From positions 1-18,541 of the forward strand of contig CAJULZ010000051.1 in the NCBI GenBank assembly GCA_910587205.1: DNA of 18,541 nucleotides, read 5' to 3'. The stretch is from an uncultured Oscillospiraceae bacterium. GTDB taxonomy: Bacteria > Bacillota > Clostridia > Oscillospirales > Oscillospiraceae. The notes under the pieces are model-generated. The model had not been told where the DNA came from. It did not search any database and saw only the letters and a program-made list of their open reading frames with translations. Positions 6,941 to 13,238 of this stretch are shown piece after piece. The position numbers were made by a program, and so were the translations under genes. Position 1 is the first letter of the stretch, and every line of letters starts with the position of its first letter.

Positions 6941-8826
6941 GGCAGGATCTCCAGCCCGGCCAGCACTGCGTACATGCCCGCCGCGGCCTCCTCCCGAAGG
7001 ACGGCGGCCTCGGGGTCGATATTGCCCAGTTGGGTGTACAGCATGTCCCCGTTCCCGTCCATGGCGTCCTCGATCCCCCAGGCCAGGACGGCCACGTCGC
7101 TCTTGGCCCATTCGGAGTAAGGGGCCAGGGCCGCGGTCTGGCCCGCGTCCAGCCATGCGTCGGCGCTCTCCAGCCAGTCGCCGTAGCTGTCGATCCATAC
7201 GTTGATAAACCGGGCCACCCGGCCCATGATGGCCAGGAACTGCTCCTGGGTGAGGCGGCCCTCCGGATCAAACAGGCCATCCCCCACGCCGTTCACCAGG
7301 CCGGAAGCCGCCATGGTGTTCACCGCCTGAGCGTACCACGCGTTGTCGGGCACGTCGGAGAATTGGTTCGCGCCGGAGTAGCGGATATTGAGCACCCGGA
7401 CCAGCATAGAGCACAGCTGGGCGCGGGTCAGGGTTCCATCGGGACTGAACTTCCCGTTCCCCAGGCCGTTGAGCAGGCCGTAGGTCGCCATGGCGTTGAT
7501 GGCGTCGGCATAGCCACTGTCCGCCACGTCGGTGAACCACCGGCTGGAGTAGCTCACCCCCATCGACTCCGCCGCCACCAGAGGCGTGCACGGGCGGAAC
7601 ACGCCGTCCGCATCGTAAAACACCTGGGCCTGGGGCGGAAGCGCCTGGAACAGCGCGGCCAGCACCTCGCTGTCCGTCTTTGGGTCAATGAAATATGACG
7701 TACCCCCCATCACCAAGCTGACGGTGGACTCATCCTCCCTGCCGAACAGGGCCAGGGCCACCGCACCGGCATAGGCATCGTCCACCAGCAGGGTGGGGAT
7801 GACGCCGATGCGGTCGGTGGTATTGAACCCGGCGGAGTAAAAGCGGGCAAAGGTAACTTTCAGGCCGTCCCCGTCGAAATACTCCGGGAACAGTTCCTTG
7901 TCACACATGGTCTGGGCCACGCCCTTGCCGTAGGTGCGGCTGCCCACGATGATGCCCCGCTCCAGATCTCGCACACCGGCGGCCACCACCTCAGAGGCGC
8001 TGGCGCTGTACCCATTGGTGAGGATAACCACCGGCTTGCGGCTGGCCGCCCCGCCCTCGGGGCTGCCCTGGTAGCTCAGCCCGCCCTCGGCGTCCTCATA
8101 GTAGAGGTACCGCCCCGGCCCCGCCAGAGCGGAGAGCATCTCTACCGCGGAATCGGTGTAACCGCCGCCGTTACTGCGCAGATCCAGCACCCACCAGTCC
8201 ACCATCCCATCGAACTCCTGGAGGCCCTTGGCAAAGTCGTGGCCGGTCTCCTGACCGAAGGTGCTGCAATCAATGTAGCCGATCCCGCCCTCCAACAGAC
8301 GGATCTGGGTATTGGGCAGCATCACCGGCCTGCGGGCCAGGCTGTATTCCCGCACTTCGCCGTCCCGGAGAATTTTAATGACCACCGTGGTCCCCTCCTC
8401 CCCCAGGATCAGATCCCGGTGGAGCTTCTGGGCGGGGACGCAGGATACGCCGTTGACCTCCACAATCAGGTCCCCCGCCTGGAGGCCGGCGGACTGGGCG
8501 CTGCCCCCGGACAGGGCCTCCGTCACCAGGATACCCTGCTCAGTGTACTCCATGGCCACGCCGATGCCCACAGCACCGGTGGCGCCCTCCAGCTCGCCCA
8601 GGAACGCCTCATACTCCTCCTGGGTCATGTAATCGGTATAGGGGTCGCCCAGCGCCTCAACCACGGCGTCCACGGTGCCGGCGCTATAGGCCGCCTCCGG
8701 GATATCGTAGTAATAGATCTCCTCCAGCAGTTCCAGCGCCTGTTCCACGGTGAGGGCACCGGCGGGGGCGGTGAGCAGTACGGCGGCCAGCAAAGCCGCC
8801 GCCAGGCGGGTGAGGTATTTTTTCAT
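6937..8826 (-). CDS. Secreted S41 (CtpA/CtpB-like) protease with C-terminal SLH repeats
   Basis: 629 residues. A signal peptide covers 1-24 (MKKYLTRLAAALLAAVLLTA, then PAGA). A short helical part and a PDZ domain (about 85-165, with GGSAQSAGLQAGDLIVEVNG) precede the S41 peptidase core at about 175-350. The Ser-Lys-Gln set is visible: S276 in SASASE, K301 25 residues later in YGKG, and Q305, spaced as in CtpB. The C-terminal third has two clear SLH repeats (about 430-480 WFTDVADSGY... and 489-540 FSDVPDNAWY...) and a degenerate third (about 560-629, EWAKSDVAVLAWG). SLH repeats bind pyruvylated secondary wall polymer, so this should be a wall-anchored, extracytoplasmic processing protease. Substrate unknown. 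ATG 8826 has AAAGGAGA 6 bases ahead. It is first in the operon with queH and rlmD. Confidence 0.92.
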   Translation of the reverse strand: MKKYLTRLAAALLAAVLLTAPAGALTVEQALELLEEIYYYDIPEAAYSAGTVDAVVEALGDPYTDYMTQEEYEAFLGELEGATGAVGIGVAMEYTEQGILVTEALSGGSAQSAGLQAGDLIVEVNGVSCVPAQKLHRDLILGEEGTTVVIKILRDGEVREYSLARRPVMLPNTQIRLLEGGIGYIDCSTFGQETGHDFAKGLQEFDGMVDWWVLDLRSNGGGYTDSAVEMLSALAGPGRYLYYEDAEGGLSYQGSPEGGAASRKPVVILTNGYSASASEVVAAGVRDLERGIIVGSRTYGKGVAQTMCDKELFPEYFDGDGLKVTFARFYSAGFNTTDRIGVIPTLLVDDAYAGAVALALFGREDESTVSLVMGGTSYFIDPKTDSEVLAALFQALPPQAQVFYDADGVFRPCTPLVAAESMGVSYSSRWFTDVADSGYADAINAMATYGLLNGLGNGKFSPDGTLTRAQLCSMLVRVLNIRYSGANQFSDVPDNAWYAQAVNTMAASGLVNGVGDGLFDPEGRLTQEQFLAIMGRVARFINVWIDSYGDWLESADAWLDAGQTAALAPYSEWAKSDVAVLAWGIEDAMDGNGDMLYTQLGNIDPEAAVLREEAAAGMYAVLAGLEILP

Positions 8827-8863
8827 TGCGGTTCTCCTTTACGCACAGGGGCGTGATTGTAAA

Positions 8864-8892
8864 TTGACAAATGGCCGAGCATCCATTAAACT
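8864..8892 (+). promoter_or_regulatory. Promoter of the alpha/beta-hydrolase gene
   Basis: A perfect TTGACA (8864-8869), a 17-base spacer and TAAACT (8887-8892) place the start near 8899. An in-frame ATG at 8911 would then have a leader of about 12 bases without a ribosome site. This supports the ATG at 8932, which has GGGGTG upstream. Confidence 0.7.
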
Positions 8893-8931
8893 AAGTATAC
8901 CATAAAATCAATGCGATGGGGTGAAATTTGT

Positions 8932-9858
8932 ATGGTAAATTTTGCTGAATTTTTGTTCCCCTCCAAGGACGGCGCGCATCAATGCCATGCCAGCCTGTGG
9001 ACGCCGGACGCCCCTCCCCGGGCGGTGGTGCAGATCGTCCACGGCGTGGCGGAGTACGCCGGGCGGTACGACCACTTCGCCCACTATCTGGCGCAGAACG
9101 GCTTCGCCGTGTGTGGGGAGGATCACCTGGGCCACGGAAAAACCGTAACCGACGGCAAGTACGGCTACTTTGGCAAGAAGGACGGCTGGTCTCTGGTGAC
9201 GTCCGACGTGCGGCAGCTGCGCGTCCTCATGGGGGAGAAATTCCCCAGCGTGCCCTATTTCCTGCTGGGCCACTCCATGGGCTCCTTCCTGGCCCGGACC
9301 TACTTGTGCAAGTACCCCGGCACGGTGGACGGCTGCATCCTGTCCGGCACCGGCCAGGAGAAGCCCGCCCTGGTGGCCGCGGGCAGGGCGGTGGCCTCCG
9401 CCATCTGCGCCCTGCGGGGGCCGGAGACGGTGAGCCCCCTGGTGGATAAGCTGTCCCTGGGGGCCTATAACAAGCAGTTTGCCCCCAACCGCACCACGGC
9501 GGACTGGATCTGCCGGGACGAGGCGGTGGTGGACGCCTACCTCAAGGACCCCTTCTGCACCTTCAAGCCCACCGCCGGGATGTTCCGGGACATGATGGCC
9601 GGCTTGCAGTATATCGCCAGCGAGGAGGGGCTTGCCAACATGGACCCCCGCACCCCCGTATACCTGTTTTCCGGCGGCCAGGACCCCGTGGGCTCCAACG
9701 GCGAGGGGGTCAAAACGGTGTACGGCTTCTTCCAGGCCCACGGCACCGCCGATTTGACCATGAAACTCTACCCCGGCGGGCGGCACGAGATGCTCAACGA
9801 GATCAACAAGGGCGAGGTGTACGCCGACGTGCTGGCCTGGCTGGAAAAACACATCTGA
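8932..9858 (+). CDS. Alpha/beta hydrolase, monoacylglycerol-lipase/lysophospholipase type
   Basis: 308 residues from ATG 8932; an in-frame ATG at 8911 would add seven. The fold is the serine aminopeptidase S33 / Hydrolase_4 group. There is an oxyanion-side HGVAEYAGRYDHFA, the conserved DHLGHGKT loop, nucleophile S115 in GHSMGS, acid D251 in SGGQDPVG and H285 in GGRHEML. This is a complete catalytic triad. Family members hydrolyse monoacylglycerols or lysophospholipids, and this one may recycle membrane lipid fragments, though the substrate cannot be read from sequence. No signal peptide is present, so it is cytoplasmic. It is divergent from the SLH protease operon. Its stop codon directly abuts the stop of the opposing EamA gene, leaving no room for a terminator. 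Confidence 0.9.
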   Translation: MVNFAEFLFPSKDGAHQCHASLWTPDAPPRAVVQIVHGVAEYAGRYDHFAHYLAQNGFAVCGEDHLGHGKTVTDGKYGYFGKKDGWSLVTSDVRQLRVLMGEKFPSVPYFLLGHSMGSFLARTYLCKYPGTVDGCILSGTGQEKPALVAAGRAVASAICALRGPETVSPLVDKLSLGAYNKQFAPNRTTADWICRDEAVVDAYLKDPFCTFKPTAGMFRDMMAGLQYIASEEGLANMDPRTPVYLFSGGQDPVGSNGEGVKTVYGFFQAHGTADLTMKLYPGGRHEMLNEINKGEVYADVLAWLEKHI

Positions 9859-10746
9859 TCACGTCTTGGCCGGCCGGCGGAGGAACTTGAACTGGGTCTC
9901 GGAGCACACCACTGCCGCGAAGATGAGCACAAAGCCCAGGTACATCAGCGGGCCGGGGCGCTCCGCCCCGAACAGCACCGAGAACAGCACGCCGAACGGC
10001 GCCTCCAGGCTGAGCAGCAGAGCGGCGGCCGAGGGGTCGGTGTACTTCTGCCCCACGTTTTGGAACAGCTGCCCGATGGTGGTGCCAAACACCGCCAGAT
10101 ACAGCAACACCAGCCACGCCTGGGGCTCCAGCCCTCCTGCCGGGACGCCCCGGGTAACTATCGTCCCCACCAAGAAGCACAGCGCCGCGGCGGCGAACTG
10201 GAGGACGCTGAGCAGGATGATATCCCGCCCCTTGGCGAACTTCGCCACCGCCACAATGTGGCAGGCATAGATAAACCCGGCGCACAGCGTCATCAGATCC
10301 CCCCGGGTGAGAGCGATCCCCCCGTCCCAGGACACCAGGCCGATACCCCCGACGCACAGCACCGCCGCCAGCACGTTGAACCGGCTGGGGCGCAGCCGGT
10401 CCACCGCCCAGTAAAGGAAGGGCACGATCACGCAGTACACGGCGGTGAAAAAGGCGTTTTTCCCCGGCGTGGTGTCCATCAGGCCGTAGTTCTGCACCGC
10501 GTAGGCAACAAACATGAACGCACCCAGCAGCCCGCCCCGCCACCAATAGGAGCGGTCAATTCCTTTCCACCGGTTCCAGAAGATCAGCCCCAGCACCACC
10601 GCGGCCAGGCTGAACCGGAACGCCATCAGGAACATCAGGTCCACATTGTCCAAGGCGTCTTTCAGGATGAAGAAGGTGGAGCCCCAGATCATGGTGGCAC
10701 ACACAATCATGGGCTTGGCCAGCTTTTTCATCACGGCTTCGTTCAT
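9859..10746 (-). CDS. EamA-family (DMT superfamily) transporter
   Basis: 295 residues with about ten hydrophobic helices arranged as two EamA repeats (roughly 10-140 and 148-288). Landmarks include ATMIWGSTFFILKDAL in helix 1, the repeat-1 end GGIGLVSWDG, and in repeat 2 QKYTDPSAAALLLSLEAPFG, the characteristic EamA loop-helix 9 motif. The family exports or imports small metabolites such as amino acids, nucleosides or drugs; the substrate here is unknown. ATG 10746 follows a GGAG about 10 bases upstream. The gene is divergent from the DNA glycosylase gene, with a 55-base shared upstream region. It ends stop-to-stop against the hydrolase gene. A large plus-strand frame through it is a shadow. 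Confidence 0.92.
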   Translation of the reverse strand: MNEAVMKKLAKPMIVCATMIWGSTFFILKDALDNVDLMFLMAFRFSLAAVVLGLIFWNRWKGIDRSYWWRGGLLGAFMFVAYAVQNYGLMDTTPGKNAFFTAVYCVIVPFLYWAVDRLRPSRFNVLAAVLCVGGIGLVSWDGGIALTRGDLMTLCAGFIYACHIVAVAKFAKGRDIILLSVLQFAAAALCFLVGTIVTRGVPAGGLEPQAWLVLLYLAVFGTTIGQLFQNVGQKYTDPSAAALLLSLEAPFGVLFSVLFGAERPGPLMYLGFVLIFAAVVCSETQFKFLRRPAKT

Positions 10747-10801
10747 AGCAGATCAACTCCAGGTAAATAATAAGGGGTGTATTACGAAAGGGGGCGGCCC
10801 C

Positions 10802-11413
10802 ATGCTGGGTCCGGAATTCTTCAGCGGGGACACGGTGGAAACCGCCTGCTCGGTGGTGGGCAAATATCTGGTCCGCCGGTACAGCGGCCTCACCCTGGCC
10901 GCCCGGGTCACAGAGGCTGAGGCCTACGTGGGCCGGATGGACAAGGCGTGCCATGCCTATGGCTACCGGAAAACAGAACGGACAAAAACGTTGTTCGCCC
11001 CGCCGGGCACAGCCTACGTCTACCTGATCTACGGCCTGCACTGCTGCCTGAATTTCGTTACCGAGCCCGAGGGCGAACCCGCCGCGGTACTCATCCGGGG
11101 GCTGGCCCCCAGGTATAACCAGGATATCATAGCAGAAAACCGATTCCATTGCAAGTGCCGGGGCATGACCGCCTACCAGAAAAAGAACTTCCTCAACGGC
11201 CCGGGCAAGGTGTGCGCCGGCATGAACATCAACCGCTCCCTCAACGGCCTGCCCTGCGGCTCCCCGGAGCTGTTCCTCTGCGAACGGCTGGAGGACGCGG
11301 GCCTGCCCCCTTGGCCGGGGGACGCCAGCCCGCTGGAAATCAAGATTGGGAAGCGCGTCGGCATCGACTACGCTGAGGAGGCCGTGGACTTCCCCTGGCG
11401 GTTTTATCTTTAA
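10802..11413 (+). CDS. mpg: DNA-3-methyladenine glycosylase, AAG/MPG family
   Basis: 203 residues from ATG 10802, preceded by AAAGGGGG. The frame stays open upstream to 10646, but that part is antisense to the EamA gene and I reject it. The enzyme removes 3-methyladenine, hypoxanthine and similar damaged purines to start base-excision repair. Family hallmarks are VTEAEAYVG (E40 is the expected catalytic glutamate that activates water), DKACHAYGYRKTERTKTLF, the tyrosine-rich PGTAYVYLIYGLHCCLNFV core and NGPGKVCAGMNI. The length is typical of bacterial members. It is monocistronic, divergent from the EamA transporter, and ends at a strong terminator. Confidence 0.93.
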   Translation: MLGPEFFSGDTVETACSVVGKYLVRRYSGLTLAARVTEAEAYVGRMDKACHAYGYRKTERTKTLFAPPGTAYVYLIYGLHCCLNFVTEPEGEPAAVLIRGLAPRYNQDIIAENRFHCKCRGMTAYQKKNFLNGPGKVCAGMNINRSLNGLPCGSPELFLCERLEDAGLPPWPGDASPLEIKIGKRVGIDYAEEAVDFPWRFYL

Positions 11414-11419
11414 AAAATA

Positions 11420-11447
11420 AAAAGCCCCCATGGGGGCTTTTTGTTTT
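11420..11447. terminator. Bidirectional intrinsic terminator
   Basis: A perfect self-complementary block AAAGCCCCCA/TGGGGGCTTT (11421-11440) begins 7 bases after the glycosylase stop. It is followed by TTGTTTT on the plus strand. On the minus strand a TTTTTATTTTTT run follows, so it also stops transcription arriving from spoIIP. Confidence 0.92.
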
Positions 11448-11451
11448 CAAA

Positions 11452-11475
11452 CGGGCGTTTCACGTGAAACGCCCG
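11452..11475. promoter_or_regulatory. 24-bp palindrome with a near-consensus parS core
   Basis: A perfect 24-bp palindrome holds GTTTCACGTGAAAC (11457-11470). The bacterial parS consensus bound by ParB/Spo0J is TGTTTCACGTGAAACA. This site matches 14 of 16 positions, differing only at the symmetric outermost pair (C and G instead of T and A). It lies in an intergenic region between convergent genes, a typical place for parS. It could alternatively act as a transcription terminator stem, but the GC-flanked core with the exact parS sequence is hard to ascribe to chance. ParB binding is inferred. Confidence 0.65.
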
Positions 11476-11483
11476 CCCTGTGC

Positions 11484-11526
11484 CGCAGGCCCTGGGCCCC
11501 CTAACAGGGGGAGCTCAAGGCCTGCG
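11484..11526. repeat. GC-rich two-tier hairpin next to the parS-like palindrome
   Basis: CGCAGGCC (11484-11491) pairs with GGCCTGCG (11519-11526). Inside it, CCCCCT (11497-11502) pairs with AGGGGG (11506-11511) around an AAC loop. It lies 9 bases from the palindrome and before the spoIIP stop. There is no adjacent T-run, so a simple terminator role is not obvious. Confidence 0.6.
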
Positions 11527-11549
11527 AACTAATTTCGTGTGAAACGGCC

Positions 11550-12719
11550 CTACTCCGTCATCAGCTCCGCCACCGTGCGGGCGTACAGCCGGGCGGCGGT
11601 GATGGCTTCCTGGAGGGTATTTCCATGGGTGCCCACCTCCACCAGCAGGGCCCCGGTGGATACGTGCTGGTTAAACCGGGAGGTGCGCAGCACAATGGGC
11701 CGGGCCAGGGTGGCCCACTTGGAGGTCACCGCGTCCTGGATCTCCGCGGCCAGGGCCAGGTTCACTTTCCAGTTGGGGTGGAGCTGGCCGCTGGCGTCGC
11801 TGCCCAGCACCATCATCACCTGGGCGCAGTTGTCCACCGAGCCGGACACCACCTTGTAGATGGTGCCGTCGCTGGCCACCAGGGCGTCCCGGTGGACGTC
11901 CAGCAGCAGCACCAGGGACGGGTACTCCTTCAGCGCCGCCTGCACCCCTTCAATGGACCGGATGTAGGCGTTGTTATAGCTGGGGTAGTCATACAGGGTG
12001 GTGTCATGCACCACGCCGATGCCCGCCGCCTCAAATACCGCGGCCATCTCCTCTCCCACCCGCACCATGTTCTGGTCGGTGTTCAGCGTCCGGTAGCTGT
12101 CGCTCTCCTCATACATATCCGTGCCGTCCATGGTATACGCCTCGGTGGCGTGGGAGTGGTAGATCAGCACCTTGGGTCCCTCCCCCTCCCCGGACAGCTC
12201 CGGGGCCGCCGAGAGAAGCCCCGCAATGTCCAGGGCATAGTCGGTATGGTTATAGATGGACACGTTCCCCTCCGTGACGTATTTCGCCGAGGTGCCGGCC
12301 ACCATGGTCTTGGGAATGATCCCGTCCGGCGCGGTGGTGGAGCCGGGCAGATTGTCCTCCTCCTCCTCTCCCTCCCCATCCCCGTCCGGGTCCAGCTCGC
12401 CTGGGTCATGGCTCTGCTCCGGGCTCGGGGTGGGTTCCGCGCTCCCCTCCGCGGGGCGCAGCCCCCCCAACAGGGAGGATTGCGCCAGCACCAGCCTGTC
12501 CCACGCCGATAGACCGGCCTCCCCCCTGGGGGCGCCCAGCTCCGCCGACAGCAGCGCTGTGGCCGCCTGGGCGCTGTCCGCCCAGCCCAGCAGTTCCTCC
12601 ACCGCGGCGGCGGGGTCCCCCACCAGCCAAACCAGCCATGCCGCAATCCCCGCCACCGCCACCGCCGCGCCCAGCCGCAGCCCGCGCAGAACAGGCCGGG
12701 TTGTCCGTTTCTTTCGCAT
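11550..12719 (-). CDS. spoIIP: Stage II sporulation protein P, peptidoglycan hydrolase
   Basis: 389 residues from ATG 12719. A GTG three codons earlier abuts the ribosome site, whereas ATG has GGGAGG with an 8-base gap. SpoIIP is the dual amidase/endopeptidase that, with SpoIID and SpoIIM, thins septal peptidoglycan for engulfment of the forespore. A basic N-terminus and one membrane helix (about 14-33) anchor it. A low-complexity linker rich in D, E, G and P (about 95-125) leads to the catalytic domain. That domain carries IYHSHATEAY (H188, H190), DVHRDA (H276), HPNWKVNL, RFNQ and LVEVGTHGNTL (E361, H365), the expected metal and catalytic residues. B. subtilis SpoIIP is of similar size. There it is in a sigma-E operon after gpr, but gpr is absent here. 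The divergent neighbour is the AbrB operon. Confidence 0.95.
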   Translation of the reverse strand: MRKKRTTRPVLRGLRLGAAVAVAGIAAWLVWLVGDPAAAVEELLGWADSAQAATALLSAELGAPRGEAGLSAWDRLVLAQSSLLGGLRPAEGSAEPTPSPEQSHDPGELDPDGDGEGEEEEDNLPGSTTAPDGIIPKTMVAGTSAKYVTEGNVSIYNHTDYALDIAGLLSAAPELSGEGEGPKVLIYHSHATEAYTMDGTDMYEESDSYRTLNTDQNMVRVGEEMAAVFEAAGIGVVHDTTLYDYPSYNNAYIRSIEGVQAALKEYPSLVLLLDVHRDALVASDGTIYKVVSGSVDNCAQVMMVLGSDASGQLHPNWKVNLALAAEIQDAVTSKWATLARPIVLRTSRFNQHVSTGALLVEVGTHGNTLQEAITAARLYARTVAELMTE

Positions 12720-12767
12720 CGCGCTCACCTCCCTGCATGATATGCGGCGGGAGAGGAAAATAGACGC

Positions 12768-12796
12768 TTGACAATTTTTGTTTCCCGAGTTATACT
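12768..12796 (+). promoter_or_regulatory. Consensus promoter of the tandem-AbrB/ABC operon
   Basis: TTGACA (12768-12773), 17 bases, TATACT (12791-12796) is almost ideal sigma-A geometry. Transcription should start near 12803, with AGGAGG at 12819-12824 ahead of the ATG at 12832. The -10 box lies inside the left arm of an inverted repeat. Confidence 0.88.
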
Positions 12797-12815
12797 AAAT
12801 GGGAAAAGTATAACT
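12788..12815. promoter_or_regulatory. Inverted-repeat operator over the -10 box
   Basis: AGTTATACT (12788-12796) and AGTATAACT (12807-12815) are exact 9-bp inverted repeats separated by 10 bases, so the arms are 19 bases apart (nearly two helical turns). The left arm contains the -10 hexamer and the right arm spans roughly +4 to +12. A dimeric repressor bound here would block RNA polymerase. The first two genes of the operon encode AbrB-type DNA-binding proteins, so autoregulation is the natural inference. Confidence 0.7.
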
Positions 12816-12831
12816 AATAGGAGGTATTTCC

Positions 12832-13005
12832 ATGAAGCCGAAAATTCCTCGGAACAAATTCATGGGCCAGGCTCAGGTGGGAGCGGAAGGCCAGATCGTT
12901 ATTCCCGAAGAGGTGCGGGAGATGTTACACATCGAGTTGGGAGAAAAACTGTTGCTCCTGGCGGACAAGAAAAAGGGCATGGCCCTTCAGAGAGGTGCGC
13001 TATGA
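12832..13005 (+). CDS. Short AbrB/SpoVT-type DNA-binding protein (57 aa)
   Basis: 57 residues starting MKPKIPRNKF. The ATG at 12832 has a perfect AGGAGG with a 7-base gap and a consensus promoter, so it is clearly a gene despite its size. The swapped-hairpin AbrB fold is seen in QVGAEGQIVIPEEVREML, HIELGEKLLLLADKKKGMAL. It is a paralogue of the next gene: residues 16-50 align almost without gaps (AEGQIVIPEEVREM versus DKGQIVIPKEVRDL; LLLLADKKKGMA versus LLLMADKKRGIA). Here the protein stops right after this domain, while the neighbour continues for about 20 residues. It overlaps that neighbour as ATGA, so translation is coupled. Such proteins act as transition-state-type regulators and dimerise, so heterodimers with the neighbour are possible. 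Confidence 0.88.
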   Translation: MKPKIPRNKFMGQAQVGAEGQIVIPEEVREMLHIELGEKLLLLADKKKGMALQRGAL

Positions 13006-13238
13006 AACTAAAGCTGCCGCAGGATCAATTTTTGAGCACCGTCCGGGTGGGGGACAAGGGCCAGATCGTTATCCCCAAAGAGGTGCGGGACCTGTTCGAG
13101 ATCGAGCCGGGGGACAGCCTGCTGCTCATGGCGGACAAAAAGAGGGGCATCGCCATCGTGGGCTTTGACGGCATGATGGATTTTATGGATGAGTCCCTCC
13201 GTCAAGGCCGGGCAGCGCAAAAGGAGGGGGCAACGTGA
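13002..13238 (+). CDS. AbrB/MazE/SpoVT-family DNA-binding protein
   Basis: 78 residues from ATG 13002 (MKLKLPQDQFLSTVRVGDKG). A longer in-frame opening from 12768 runs through the promoter and the first abrB copy in another frame and is an artefact. The AbrB N-terminal DNA-binding domain (about 12-53) has GQIVIPKEVRDLFEIEPGD and LLLMADKKRGIAIV. A helical tail FDGMMDFMDESLRQGRAAQK probably extends dimer contacts. In Clostridia such a gene is often found directly ahead of an ABC-2 exporter pair, as here, and is assumed to regulate it. The stop overlaps the ATPase start as GTGA. AAGGAGGGGG inside its last codons is the ribosome site for that gene. Confidence 0.92.
   Translation: MKLKLPQDQFLSTVRVGDKGQIVIPKEVRDLFEIEPGDSLLLMADKKRGIAIVGFDGMMDFMDESLRQGRAAQKEGAT

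Noticed and set aside
6941..7198. N-terminal extension of the queH frame to 7198
   Set aside because: The sequence is Arg/Gly-rich and lies within the protease coding region in another frame. The GTG at 6940 gives the normal QueH length and a GTGA overlap.
10646..10801. N-terminal 52-residue extension of the DNA glycosylase frame
   Set aside because: It is antisense to the start of the EamA gene, has no ribosome site and does not match the family. The ATG at 10802 gives the usual length.
12736..12765. Sigma-E-like promoter for spoIIP (GTCTATT and CATATCAT on the minus strand)
   Set aside because: The -10 at 12737-12744 would start transcription at about 12730, inside the ribosome site at 12728-12733, so the leader would be unusable. 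The boxes also match only partly.
12768..13001. Reading the second AbrB-type protein as starting at 12768
   Set aside because: That frame begins inside the -35 box of the promoter and passes through the first AbrB gene out of frame. The ATG at 13002 is the coupled start.
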